Positions 1 through 12,989 of a stretch of 64,000 nt of DNA are shown in pieces. Source of the DNA: Ailanthus altissimus (lineage: Eukaryota; Streptophyta; Magnoliopsida; Sapindales; Simaroubaceae). Below the pieces are notes generated by a model that searched no databases, was not told the origin of the DNA, and worked only from the letters and a program-made list of their open reading frames with translations. The stretch spans positions 17,694,501 to 17,758,500 of the forward strand of contig OX327684.1 in the NCBI GenBank assembly GCA_946807835.1, in the 5' to 3' direction. Numbering within the stretch: the first letter of the stretch is position 1; every line of letters begins with the position of its first letter. The translations under genes were made by a program, and so were the position numbers.

Positions 1-543
1 CCACTATTAACCTGTTTTAGGCCTAGCCACACAACCACCAACCCCCACACAAGTCTTCAAATTCTTCAAAGAAAACTAAAAAGAACTTTCATTTCAACAA
101 GCTGGCTCCAAGTAATCTACAAACATTTCTTACTCCTTGGACGCCACTTCCAACCCGCCCAATAGAACTTCTGTACTCTTCCCTGCTTGAAAAGTCGTCT
201 TCATTAAACATTCCATTATTGCAAATATAAGACATTGGGCCAACATCACATAGTGTTTGGTCAAGTGGAAAATTCTGAAAATAAATAAAAATAAATAAAT
301 TTCATAGACAAACAAATGGCCTGAAATAGTATTTCTCCAAACTAAGAAGTGTAAGGAAGTAACTTATTATGTAACATCTCAAGGTCGCAAGCAGAAATTT
401 AACAAAGGAAAGCATGTAAAATATTTCAAAAGTAATTCTTTTATATCCAGCAAATCCAGAAATTTCACAATGAAGCAATCCTTATGGAAGGCAGCCAACT
501 ATAGTAAGTAATGAGAAAAGAAAACCATGAAAAAAAATACTAC
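1..543 (-). other. Intron 5 of the AP-3 beta gene, with an unexplained in-frame coding-like block at 274-89
   Basis: Exon 5 ends at 544 with a GT donor, and the expected next exon is not seen before the window edge. Within this intron the minus-strand segment 274-89 follows a TTTCAG acceptor-like site and is open for 61 codons before TGA. It is in phase with exon 5 but does not resemble AP-3 beta. It reads as ordinary protein (acidic, then Arg/Gly-rich, with VGSGVQGVRNVCRLLGAS). It could be an alternative terminal exon, a fragment of another gene, or chance. Confidence 0.4.
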
Positions 544-3500
544 CTGAAATTCTTTCAGAACAGACGAGATGGATGAATCTGTAACAATAGAAGACAGTAT
601 CTCAAGCTTCATAGCTTTAGTTTGATATAAATCGGAAGAACATATGAAGAAGTCTTCATAATGTGGCGCAAAAAGATGAGGCATTGTTTTAACAAACACT
701 TGAATGTTGCAAAGAACCTGCAAAGATCAATTACCATAACCATCCTTAGATCTCTGACATGTACTGAAAATATAACAAATGCAGAGTAGACCAACCAAAA
801 CCCAAAATTTTAAGCTGGAAAACACAATAAAGTATTGCCACATATACAAGAATCACCCAAAAACAATCCTACATTGGAATTTGTTAGTACCTAGTGAACC
901 TTCAAGTATCTTCCCCAATAACATCCATGTTATCTAAGATTTGACATGGTTGCATAACAGAAACCAAAAAAGGTATACTAACTGTTAAAAGTCAGAACCA
1001 TTTCAAACACTATAGGCTGAAAGAGAATGAGAGAAAAGAGCTAACTTTAATAACCAAATGTGGACATCACAGCTTTGTTTAGTCTATAAACATTTACTCA
1101 TTGAACTTGTACTTTTCACCATGGCATTTGAATGAAGAAGTTTAAGTACTGGACATTCTTCAACTATCCTAATCTGACGCTTTAAATGACTACAATATCA
1201 TAAGGATTTTGGGTACTCCAATTTTAAGAGCTCAAAAACTAATTTAAAAATTATCACTTTGATTTACCAGAACTGTTCTAATTTTCTTCATAAACTTTAA
1301 TTTAAATGATATGATATCTTATTACTTTCTGACATGATAACTAAGTCTACGAAACATGATAACAAAGGAGCAAGAGCTTTTTTTTTTTCCCACAAAAAAG
1401 GTGGCAAATTAATGGTTCATCAGGATAATACACTCTACAAGAATTTATACATAGTACATATGCACATACCGAGGTCTATTCCGTAAGTAATATAAGTTAT
1501 AGATACATCAAAAATACAAATTAAAGAAAGTACCACATATTTTGAGGCATTGGATGATCTCAGGACAAACAAGAGTGGTTTAACAATTCTCTTGACATCC
1601 TCCTTCGGAGCCATAATCCAATGTATACCAGACGCTGCAAGTACAACTGCACTATTGTGACTCCATAGTAAAGGTGATGAGCATTGAAGTAAGATCTTCA
1701 CATCATCATTACTCTTGCTAGACGTGAATCGTACATCATCCATATCAGAGGAATCCCTGTTGGCATAACTTGACCGCGTTAAATATTCATCCAGACCTTC
1801 AATATATGACCTAGAGACCACCTTGGCAAGTTCAGAGTTGTATGTCCTCTTTCTGTCACCAGTGTCTTCTAGCCCAAAGCTGACATCTGAATCATCCTTT
1901 TCAGAATGGGAACTCTCTGCACAATGCAAAGAAGACATAATTGATTCTTTTACAAGTCCATGCCTTGCTATTACATAACGTAGAAGGATCCCAATCAAGA
2001 CTATCTGGCCCCACTCTTCGACATCGGGAAGAATATGACATAAATTTTTATAGTTTCTTTCAATTGCAGAAAAATTATTTGGACAAACAAAAGCAAATGC
2101 AGCACCAGCAGCTCCAACTACTCCAGGGGAATGGTCTTTTAACAAAATTCCGACCATCTGCATAAGATAATGCATATATATTTATTAATGGAATCAATCT
2201 TAGCCTTTCAGATATATAGAGGTTATATAACATTGACATTTATGGTTGAGATATAGCTCAAAGCAAAAGCTGAGCATATGCGTAACAGACTGTCAATCTC
2301 GAAACCTCTTCCATGTGCACAAATGATAAGCATTTAGAACAAATCAACATATATGGCTCTGATCTGGATTCAAGTTTCCAAGTAATCACAAAAACAATCT
2401 TCTAACATAAAAAAGCTTCTGAAATACTATAAATATTTCTGAAAACAAAGAGAAATTCATCATATAACTTAAGACATCATCTGGGTACTTGAGACTTTAC
2501 GATAAGCTCCCTAGACAATAGTTGATAAAGTAAGTTCGACAAAGAGTGAGATATAAGTGCTCAAAAACATGGCAAAACATTTTGTAGTCTATCGGCAGAG
2601 AATTTAGTACGACGAGGAAATATGTTTCGGGTAACAGAAGGGACAACTTACAATTAATAATTAGATTGTAATTAGGAAGAGACTCATTTTCCAAAAAATA
2701 ATAGAACTAAATAAACGAAAACCACCCCGTGTTCCAAATCATAGTCATCCTGAACAAAATCTAGGACCAGGTAATAAAAATTTTTCTAGAACTTTTATTA
2801 TGAGTACATCAATCAATCTGACCTCTTCAATAGCAGAAGCATTTTCCTCTAACCGCAAATCATGCAACTTGGGAAGAGCATTGGCGGCACATTTTCTAAC
2901 ATAAACAGATGGATCTCTAGCACACTTGCCCACAGCTGCCAGAACAAGAGGAGCAATTACATGTAGACGGATACCCGCCATGGTTCGAAGTGCCCATGCC
3001 CGCACCAATGGATTCGGATCCCCCAAATCCTTCTGGAAACAATTGATTGATAACAAAGCTTCATTTGGATGCCTACACAAGAAAATAAATGCAACTGATT
3101 CATATGCAACCTACACAAATTTATAAAAAAAAAAAAAATCAAATTGCGCATAGATTCAGCACTCAATCCTAAAACACAATAGCAAAGAAAAATCCCCGTA
3201 ATCAGTCATTTCCACTACTTGATATTTTGAAATTTACAATTGCTTTCACAATAGGATAATAAAACATAACGTTACATACTTTTCAGCATAATGCAAGAGG
3301 TACAAGTAAACCAGCTTCTTCACTTCCAATGACTGAGAAGCCACACTTTTAACAACCTGTAGTAATGTCATTTCCAGAAAACAGAAAAATAAATACCAAA
3401 GAAGCATAATAAAATGACATCCAATCAATTCATAGTATATGATAGTGAGAATTAATTAAGCCTTGCACCAATACGGATTGTTCACAAATAACATTTGGAG

Positions 3501-3972
3501 CCTCTTTAGATTAAAAAAATGACAAAATAGAACTAAAACTCTTTCAAATTTTAGCATAATTCAATATCCAAGCAACTAAACACAGCACTAGCAACTGAGT
3601 AGCAAACAAGATAAGAGAGTTGAAATTGATTTTCACAAAACTGAACCAGTTCATCATTCAAACTCTTAAAACTTTTTTTTTTTTGCACTTCATTAACGGA
3701 CAGATACGGCGCTAATATAATTCAAACGAAATCAAAGTGATAGTAATCGTAAGAACCTGTGGGAAGAAATTGGAGACATCGAAGCCCTGAGCAATGAGCG
3801 CGAGCAGTCGCTTAAGGGCCTCACACTTTTCGGAATCGAATCTGCTGTCAAGCAATGGCGCGATGTTCACATCTTCTGGATCGTCGTACAGGTGAGCGTC
3901 CGTACCGATCCGGAACACCATTGTCGACGCCTTGCTCAATGTCTCTGCTGTGGCACCGAATTGCGGAAACAT
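544..3972 (-). CDS. AP3BA: AP-3 adaptor complex beta subunit (AP3-beta/PAT2-like), five 5' exons, partial
   Basis: Large subunit of the AP-3 coat complex, which sorts cargo from Golgi/endosomes to the vacuole. Exons on the minus strand: 3972-3757, 3356-3280, 3072-2823, 2157-1534 and 717-544. All junctions follow GT/AG and the phase is kept, giving 447 codons. The protein starts MFPQFGATAETLSKAS and has the family blocks DAHLYDDPEDVNIAPLLDS, CEALKRLLALIAQGFDVSNF, NPLVRAWALRTMAGIRLHV and KYVVLCNIQVF. This is the adaptin N-terminal HEAT/ARM trunk. It matches the N-terminal part of the roughly 990-residue Arabidopsis protein as I remember it, so the remaining exons (rest of trunk, hinge, ear) should lie left of position 1. 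The ATG at 3972 is chosen because it opens the conserved N-terminus. Exon-intron structure is intact with no stops. It is the only clearly functional host gene here. Confidence 0.93.
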
Positions 3973-4250
3973 TTTGGTTATTTATTTTATCTATTTATAT
4001 ATACATTTATTTTGCAATTGTGAAAAATTGAGATTTAGAGAGGGTGAGAGATTGAAGGTTTGGTTTTTGTTGAAAATGAACTCTGAGTTGTAAAAGGTTT
4101 CAGCGGGGGAAAGCTGGAGTGATGAGGTCTGTTTGGTTAGTGGGAAAAGCGTGCTCTGATTGGGGAAAGAATGGAACCTTTAACGGGTTTGGGAATAGAT
4201 TAATGCTAGCATCCAAATTATATTTCGTAAAATAATCATTAAAATAAAAT
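3973..4250 (-). promoter_or_regulatory. 5' UTR and promoter side of the AP-3 beta gene
   Basis: Sequence directly upstream of the AP-3 beta ATG. A TATATAAATAG string on the minus strand lies only about 20-30 bases before the ATG. That is very close for a TATA box, so it may simply be AT-rich leader. The region to about 4200 is less AT-rich than the spacer beyond it. No other promoter element can be assigned with confidence. Confidence 0.35.
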
Positions 4251-6249
4251 AATATAAATTTTAAAATTATTTATTATATTTAATGATTATTTAATACATT
4301 TTTTTTAAATACAATTTAAAATATAATTCAAAATACTTAACATTATTCTTTAAAAAAATATGACATTGAATTAGAGGTTATTTTTAATTTGGTCATGGTT
4401 ATTATCAACTAATAAGATGGTTAATTTGTTATGAATAATATGTACTAATTTTTTATATAAATTATCCCTACAAATTAGTATAATAATATAAAAATATTAA
4501 ATTTGATTTGTTTTTACAGGATTTCAATTAGAAGGTAGAAGTGCATACCAATCATTTACTGTTGAACTATAATAACTTGTACACATTAAATTTTACAGTT
4601 AAATATTTACAAATAAAAATAAAAAATTTATAATATAAACAAAAATATAAGAAATTAAAATATAATTTATATATAGAATACTAAAAAATATTATTAAAAA
4701 ATTAATAAAATATGACAAGCAAATTGATGAAATAAATAATGGGATATTAGCTTGATTCTTGAATATTCACAATGTAAAGTTTAATTTCAACAATACCTAC
4801 AAATTTTAAACATTATCAACAATGTCCAATTAAATAGATAATATTTTGTTAAAGTTAACATAAAAAATGTAATATAGTCATTTTAATTTTGTGTTTAAAT
4901 TTATACTGTAATTGTTAAATAAACACTTCTTATTATGTGTCTAAACATTCTTATCTTGTATTCAACAACTTATTTTAAAATTTTTAATTTTTTCTTTCCT
5001 CTTTTTTTGAAAGGCTTTTTTTTCTTTTCAAAACCCTAAATTTTTTCAACCACCCCTCAATTTTTTCCTTCTTTTTGAAAACCTTAAATTTTCTTTTAAG
5101 AAAACAAAAAAAAAAATGACCATGGTTGCTGTTGTAATAGCCATTTCTTAGTTGCTGTTGCAGCGATGGTAATTGGCCATTTCAGTAGCAACCATGACTA
5201 TTTCTGAATTTTTTTCTTTTTTTCTTAAAATTTTATTTTATTTTTTTTATGTTTGATTAATTGGTGGCTAATTATAGATTAATTCTGGAGAGTGATTTTA
5301 TTGTTGATATTGTTAAATGGGTTAGTGTTGAAGAGTGTCTTTTTTGTTGATATTGTTGAAGGGTTGATTTTGTGATGATATATTATTAATATTATTTGAT
5401 TTAATTAATAAAAAATATTATTTAATTTAAAGAAAAAATTGAAATAAAAAATAAAAGAAAAAAATTTATTTTGTAAAAGAGTATGATTGCAAGTTAACTT
5501 TATTATTAGAGATAATTTTATCTTTTTATGGATTTGGATATAGAATTTATTAAAGATTCTTTAACGGTTGATATTACTTCAATTTCACAAATTCATAAGT
5601 ATTATTGAAATTAAACTTTACCTTAAAAATATTTAAAATAATATCTCATAAAGAAAACTTATATAATATTTTTAAAAAAGACAATATACTGCTATAATTT
5701 AGAAATAATTAATAAAAGTTGACAAATGTGAATAAAAACTAGACAAATGATTAAAATAATGAACATATTTAATGTGATTAAAAAAAAGTTGAATTTAGCA
5801 AGAAAACATCCAATTTGTAGATAAAATATCAAATGTCATGAAAATATTAAATTTGATATAAAAATATCAAATTTATTGAGAAAGCGTTAAATTTAATGGG
5901 TGGATATCCAAATATGATGCAAAATTAAACAAATAAATAAAATTTGTTGAATAAAAATAAAACACGAGACGACGTTAATTTTTATACAAAAAAAACACTG
6001 CAATAAAGTAATGAGACATGACAAGCAAAATGGTGAAGTGAATAACGTTTGTATAGTATATTTTAGATAGTGAGATTATGTAATATTGAATGCGATAAGA
6101 AGATGTTCATTATGACATTTAAAATTTAAATATCAAAATTAATGTGAAAAGGATAAATTAACATGAAAATATCAATTCCTAAAGAAAAATCTAACATGAA
6201 AAAAACGAAATTCATGAAAAAGATGAGATAAGATTATATATATAGGGAC
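4251..6249. other. AT-rich spacer without recognisable genes
   Basis: About 2 kb of very AT-rich sequence with many poly-A/T runs. The only local structure noted is a small inverted repeat around 5116-5205 (CATGGTTGCT against AGCAACCATG). No open frame has family resemblance. Confidence 0.6.
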
Positions 6250-6545
6250 AAAATTCATAACACCTATTTTTTACACAACTTTTAATATAAATTTTTAGTT
6301 ATTATATAAATTTTTATTTAATTGCTAAGATTAAAGCTTTATGTATAATTATTATATTTTTTAAAAATTATTTAACTATTAATAAACTCTATCATAATAA
6401 TAATTGTATTATATTTTCTCTTATAATTTTTTTTTTATCTCATCAAACTCATTTTTTCATATTAATACTTACTTTTTTATTGTATACAAATATTATATTT
6501 AAATAATTTTAATCGCTTCACTTTTTTTTAATTAAATTTATAAAT
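6250..6545 (-). repeat. AT-rich dispersed repeat, copy 1 (MITE-like)
   Basis: In reverse orientation this stretch matches two other segments of the window, 38060-38370 and 38815-39145. Shared landmarks are a run resembling AAAGTATTAATATGA, then AATGAATTAAATGAGAT, then AATAATATTATTATAATTATG, then an ATTAAATAAAA block near the end. The family is about 300 bp, non-coding and highly AT-rich. Terminal repeats could not be fixed, so the class is uncertain. Confidence 0.55.
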
Positions 6546-6561
6546 ATTATTAAGTACATAT

Positions 6562-6730
6562 TATTGGGTATTACATATCAAAGTGGACTTACATATATCT
6601 ATTAATTATACATTATTGATTATCTATTTTATTGCCAATTAAAAGTGATCAAATAAATTTTATTTATTATTAAGTTTTTATTACATCACGTATAATATAG
6701 ACTTTAATGTGTAGAAATCTAGTTATTTTA
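6562..6730 (+). repeat. Copia LTR fragment, same family as the LTR at 42540
   Basis: The stretch beginning TTGGGTATT and running through AAAAGTGATCAAATAAA to a TTATTTTATTTTA tract is clearly similar, in the same order, to 42540-42700, which follows a polypurine tract of a Copia element. It is a diverged solo or truncated LTR with no coding sequence attached. Confidence 0.6.
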
Positions 6731-7994
6731 TTTTATTTTATTTTTATAATAGGTCAAAATAAAATAAAATACTATAAATAATAAATTGAAATTCCTAATT
6801 TAAACCTTAACGTATTATTCATTTATATTTTATTAATGAGTGAAGATGATTTTTTTCTCATAAAGAAAAAATTTAGATATAAAATGTACAATTCTAATTT
6901 TTCTGTGTCTCTATAAACTCATGTACGTTTTTTATTTTATTTTATTTTATGATTTAATATGAAATCCTGACTATAATGATTCTTTCATCAATTAAAATTT
7001 TTTTACAATAAATAATATAGTGCTATCTCATACTAAATTATTAAAAAAAATTGTAATTTTTTTTCTCTTTTCTGAGAATTTTGAATCAAGCAATGATGGT
7101 ATTGGATCAAATAAATAAATTCATCTTGGCGATCTATAATATACGTATCGTCACATGCGAATTCAATTCATGATCCACAGTCATGATTTTGCATTCATAA
7201 TCTCATAATTATATATTTGGATTCAATCCTCCATAATCTTTGTGCAGCATGTGAGTTTAATTTTGGAATATTTAAATAATAAAAAGGGCGAATGGCAAGT
7301 TTTGAATCCGCGTTGATTGCTTTATACCTTTTTTTTTTATATGTCAAATTGCATTGATTGAATAGATTAAAGTAATAGTCTTCGAGCATGCACTGATGGC
7401 ATCAATTACTTGTTTAATTTATTTACATTTATTTCATTGAATGCATATATTGAATTCAGGCATGCAATACATTCTCATACATTCATCATTCCTTTGCAGT
7501 ATATGCATATAGATTATAAATAAATTGAATACGTTAAATATACATATATATTTAAAAGAGAAATAAAAGTGCAGAAGTTGAAATTTGTTATAATCCAATG
7601 TGGTAATGCCAAATTTGATGAAATTTTTTCTTAATTATAGTGCATTTCAGGTAATTAATTTTTATAAATTTTAACAATTTATTAGGTCAATTTCATGAGG
7701 CATATAAGAACTTAATCATATCTAAGTTATCTTAACTCAATATACTGATCAAATCAAGTGAGTTGGGATGGATTTATGCCTATTTTGAGTTTAGGTCATT
7801 GAATAAAGATTAGAGTTTGGGTAATTAAGAAAGGTTAGGCTTGACCTGACTCAACTACTTCGGTCCCTATCTATTTCGGTCCCGTCCTAATTTTAACATG
7901 ATTAGACTTTTGACCGTTGACTTTGACCATTTTACTTTTTCTCCATTTTTCTTACAAACTAACTGTGAGTGATTTTAAACTTAAGTTGCATGCA
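6731..7994. other. AT-rich spacer, nothing recognised
   Basis: About 1.26 kb between an LTR fragment and the Copia-A LTR. It has scattered ATGCAT/CATGCA strings and no frame that looks coding. The last five bases before the LTR (ATGCA, 7990-7994) would be one side of the Copia-A target duplication. The other side has been lost. Confidence 0.5.
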
Positions 7995-10319
7995 TGTTAG
8001 TTTGTGTCTATCATTCAAATATAGCATACGTATCATATACATACATGTGCAGTGGATGAGTGGAATGCAAATTACTCAATGATAAATACAAATAAACTTT
8101 ACATGTTATCTCATAAATGTAAAATACATCAAGATTGAGAAATAGTACCTTGTCAAGCCTTTGGTATTTGATCGAACCGGAGTACCCGCCTTTGAAGCAA
8201 CCCGCTCACAATTCTAGTTTCTCAACACGATGGGCTTAGGGAAGCTAGATTAGCAGTTTTTCCAACAAATGATTCAACCCTTGAATCCTTGTTTCTACAT
8301 TGTAGTATAGGTGACAAAATTAGAAGAAAAAAATAGAAGAGTTGCGTTTTTGTGCTCTCAACACTTGAGAGAATTTTCTAACCCTTAGCAAAATTCACTT
8401 CTCTAACTTCCCTTAACCCCTTATACAAATTTTTGATGATTAATTGAGCAACTAATTGCTCTTTTATTTGTTTATTATTTTTTTTCATTTTCTTACCTAA
8501 TGGCATCCATTATGTTTGCCATTAGTGTTTTGTTTATTATTATTTTTCATTTTCTCACCTAATGGTATCTATTATGTTTGCTATTAGTTTTTATTTATTA
8601 TTATTTTCAATAAATCAAATGAAAATAAAATAAAATAGAAAATCATATAGATGAACTGGCCTTAATTTAGGCCAAATGAGAAAATATTTTCTTATTATTA
8701 AGAAACATCTTAAGATCTACCATTAACAAATGTCACCTATTTATACTTATTATTTCATTTAATAAATATTAAATAAATAATTTCATCATATTAAATCATG
8801 GTAGAAACACATGTCAATTTAAATAAAAAATTAATTGTTTAATTTTAATTTAAATAATAATATCATATATTATTATTATTATTATTTTATTCAATAAACA
8901 TTTTAATGAATAAAATAATAATATTATTTGTCCAACAAAAAAGGGTATTTGGATAATTTTTAAATCAGACAATAAATGGCCCACATGTGCCATTTGTCAA
9001 CATCTCATTGGTCAACAATTAATTGTTAACTAATTGATATATTTAACTCTTAAGTCTTGACACGTGCACGACCGAAGGAAAACCAAAGTAATATCCAATC
9101 TACTGGAATTTTCTGGATCAAACTATTCAATCCGGTACGTTGCCCCAGTACACAACGACTATACTTCATATTACGGGACTCTCTAGGTCTACTCTCGATT
9201 TGTCAAAAAAAACTATTCTATAAGTCTGAGATCAATGCCCCACACACACGTCACGGATATTACAAATTAGCGCAGTAGACCATACAAGTTGAGGTCATAG
9301 CACATACATATAATCCTTCCACCAATCATATCCTGAAAGAGCAGGGATATAGATCACTACCGCCAAATTCCTATGTGCTCATCCATGAACTTATCTCCAG
9401 ACACGTATCTTAATAAATAATATATGCAAATACTTTTACAATATTATTTAACCCTGTAAGAAACTCTTTCCCTAAGTTCGTTGCTTATGGCCATAAGACT
9501 TTTTAAGATACAGCCTCTAAGCATTCGGATATATAACTCATCCATGTGAGCTGATAGATTCTATATCTGTATACATCGGACTCCATAAGCATCGAACCAA
9601 ACCCAGCGACACCCAACGGTCACACCATAAAAGGTCCGTGACATGTGTAGAATCAAAGTATGATGGATCACTTACAAACCCATTGTGGTATTCAGGACAA
9701 AGGACCACATATACTATTCAACTCGAGAGGACCTTCCATTGATGGTTTCATGGGATGTCTATTAGGATCCTCGTTGAGTCTGTTCAGTATTCAGTCCTTA
9801 CTGAACACCTGTATGCTATACGAACTTCCAATAAGCCCATGGTCAGCTAAGAACAACCATCTAAACCATATAGATATAATATACACTGGTCTATGTAAAA
9901 AGATTCCACCGTGAGACCTACGTCGATGAATTAAAACCAAGAACATATAATTTGATAATAGACTTGCATAATTATATTTCTTAGCACCTATTATAACTCT
10001 TGCAACTATGTTATTACTAATGTATTCTCAAGTCTTTGTATTGTCACAGATAAGATTCTAACACTTAGACTTCACTGATTAATATAACATGTTAACCATT
10101 TAGCATTTATAGTTTTCAGTGATGTTAACTCTTAACATTGATCTAAACTTCTTTAGACAAAATCTGAACCATTTCAGATCATATAATATTTGTAGTGTCA
10201 CAAGCACTGAACCATTTAATAATAGTAATTAGCAATTTAACAAATAATGATCTAGATAAATATTATAAAATAAAATATTCATACAACAATGGGATGACAC
10301 ATGAGTACAAATTCTAACA
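7995..10319 (-). repeat. 3' LTR of Copia-A
   Basis: On the plus strand it starts TGTTAG and ends CTAACA, a perfect 6-bp terminal inverted repeat, and it abuts the reverse-complement polypurine tract. Its length of 2325 bp nearly equals the 2327 bp of both Copia-B LTRs. The blocks around 9060-9900 match the reverse complement of those LTRs, including a target-like stretch with ATGGTTTCATGGGATGTC. Confidence 0.85.
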
Positions 10320-10338
10320 AATCTCACTTGCTCTAGTG

Positions 10339-12985
10339 TCATTCGTAGTGGTGTTTTATACCCATAGACTTCACGTGTTTCTCAAACACCTTTGAAGTTA
10401 AAGCCTTAGTCAGTGGGTCTGCTACATTATTTACAGAGTCAACTCTACAAAGTATTATATCCGCTCTAGCCAAGATTTCTCTAATTATGTGGTATTTCCT
10501 CTTCACATGTTTAGATCTCTGATGCGCTCTTGACTCTTTTGCTTGTGCAATAGCTCCGTTATTGTCACAAAATAAAGGGATAGGATCCATTGAGCTTGGG
10601 ATAATTCTGAGCTCGGCGATAAACTTGCATATCTATATTGCTTTCTTTGCTGCCTCAGAGACTATAATGTATTCAACTTCAGTTGTTGAATCAGTTGTGG
10701 ATCCCTGTTTAGTGCTCTTCCAACTCACTGTAACATCGTTGAGGATAAATACATATCCAGATGTAAACTTTTTATCATCTGGATCAAACTGAAAGTCTGA
10801 ATCTATGTATCCCCTAACTTGCAAATCACTTTCTCCATAAATGAAAAACTTATCCTTTGTACCCTTAAGGTATTTAAGGACATGTTGACTGTTATTCAAT
10901 GGTTGTCACCTGGATCAGATTGATATCGGTTAGTAACACTTACAGCTATGCTGATGTCAGGTCTCGTGCACAGCATAGCATATATCAGGCTACCTACAGC
11001 TGATGCATATGGCATCTTAGACATTCTAACTTTTCATCTTCTGTTTAAGGAGATATTCTCCTCAAAAGATGAATGTCATATCTAAAAGGTACATTAGTTG
11101 TCTTACAGTTAGTAAAATTATACCTTTCAAGGATACTATCGATGTATGATGATTGGAAGAGTCCTATCAACTTCCTAGCTCTATCTCTATAAAGCTTTAT
11201 ACCCAGTATATATGAAGCCTCTCCTAAGTCCTTCATGGAGAAGTCTTTGTTTAGATAACTTTTGACTGATTGTAACATATATCATTCCCAATGATTAATA
11301 TGTCATCCGTAGAGAATTAAGTAGGCAATCATGCTCTCATTGACTTTTTTTATACACACATGGTTCCTCATCATTTTTTATGAAACCAGATCCTTTGATT
11401 ACCTCATCAAAATGAAGGTTCCAACTTCATGAAGTCTGCTTAAGCCCATAAATAGACTTCTTCAGTTTGTACACTATACCTGTGGATTGGTTAGATGTAA
11501 TACCTTCAGGTTATTCTATGTATATCTCTTCCTCGAGATATCCATTTAGGATTGCAGTCTTTACATCAATCTGCCAAATCTCATAGTCATAATATGCAGC
11601 AATAGCCAATAAAATTTGTATTGACTTCAACATCGCTACTGGTGCAAAAGTCTCCTCATAATCGATCCCAGATCGTTGAGAATAATCTTTTGCAACCAGT
11701 CAGACTTTGAAGGTCTCCACTTTCCTATCGGGCCCACGCTTTTGCTTATAAATCAATTTACAACTGATAGAAACTAATCCTTTATGAAGCTCAACCAAGT
11801 CTTAGACATAATTGTGATGAATTAAATCAATTTTGGATTTCATGACTTCTTGCTACTTTCTCGAGTCGATGTCTAACATCGCATCCTTATAAGTTAAAGG
11901 ATCGTTTTCTTCCAACTAAGAAAACTCCCAGTGCACTTTCGGGTATTTGACCATATCTAATAGGTGGCCTGAACATCCTTTCAGACGTACATGGAAGGAG
12001 TGTTAAAGGTATATTGCTCGATTGATTTTGAGGTTCCATCTCGGTTTCATATTCATTATAATTGGCGTCATCAAGCACAATCTTTCTACAATCTCCACGA
12101 TCTATGAGAAACTCTTTTTCAAGAAAAGTGGCATATCAAGAAACTAACACATTTCGCTCTTTGAGATCATAGAATTGGTATCCCATTGAATTCTTAAGAT
12201 ACTCAATGAATCGATACTTGTACCCCCTGGGTGAAAGTTTATTCTGTTGTGTAACTTTTACGTAAGTAGTATAGCTCCAAATCTTAAAGTATTTAAAACT
12301 TAATTTTTTTTCCATTCAACATCTCATATGGAGTGGTTGGAACAGCTTTAGATGAAATTCTATTCAATATATGAGCAACAGTTTCCATAGCATAACCCTA
12401 AAGATATTCAGGTAGATCGGTGAAGCTCATCATCGATCGGACCATATCCAATAAAGTCCGATTTCTTCTCTCTGACACACCATTGTGTTGCGAAGTAATT
12501 GAAGGACTATACTGAGTTAGAATTCCATTCTCCTTTAAATAATTAGAGAATTCACTGCTCATGTACTCACCATTTCGATCTGATCGAAGGCATTTGATAT
12601 ACATCCCGGTTTGTTTCTCTACCTCAAATCTGAACTCTTTGAACTTTTCAAAGATTTCTGACTTGTGTTTCATAAAAAACATATACCCGTATTGTGACAA
12701 ATCATCGATAAAGGTAACAAAGTATCTGAATCCACCCATTGCAGCGTTATTCATTAGACTGCATACATCACTATGTATTAGTTTCAATAAATTAGTGGCA
12801 CGATGTCCAACACCAGTGAATGAAGATTTAGTTATTTTCCCTTGAATATAAGACTCACAAACTGGGTAAGGTTCTATGGTTAGATTAGGTATCCGACCAT
12901 CCTTAACTAGACGAGTTAGGTGTCTCACACCTAAATGACCCAATCTCATGTGCTACAATTCAGTATCATTTAAAGATTGTGCACT
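10339..12985 (-). pseudogene. Copia-A pol remnant (GAG-pre-integrase, integrase, RT, RNase H)
   Basis: Reading the minus strand from about 12985: an HMRLGHLG-type zinc-binding start, an integrase core (LIHSDVCSLMNNAAMGG, FIDDLSQYGY, LRSDRNGEY, NGVSERRNRT), scattered RT blocks (KSYLNKDFSMKDLGEASYIL at 11278-11200) and RNase H (CDNNGAIAQAKESRAHQRSK, NNVADPLTKALTSKVFEKH). The end at 10339 is a TGA after HHYE. The CWLYK- and YVDD-bearing part of RT is disrupted. Alignment to the Copia-B polyprotein shows multiple frameshifts and stops, so no functional product is expected. Confidence 0.87.
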
Positions 12986-12989
12986 ATTA

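Noticed and set aside
1941..2165. Plus-strand frame opposite AP-3 beta exon 4
   Set aside because: Shadow of the conserved minus-strand exon, no family resemblance.
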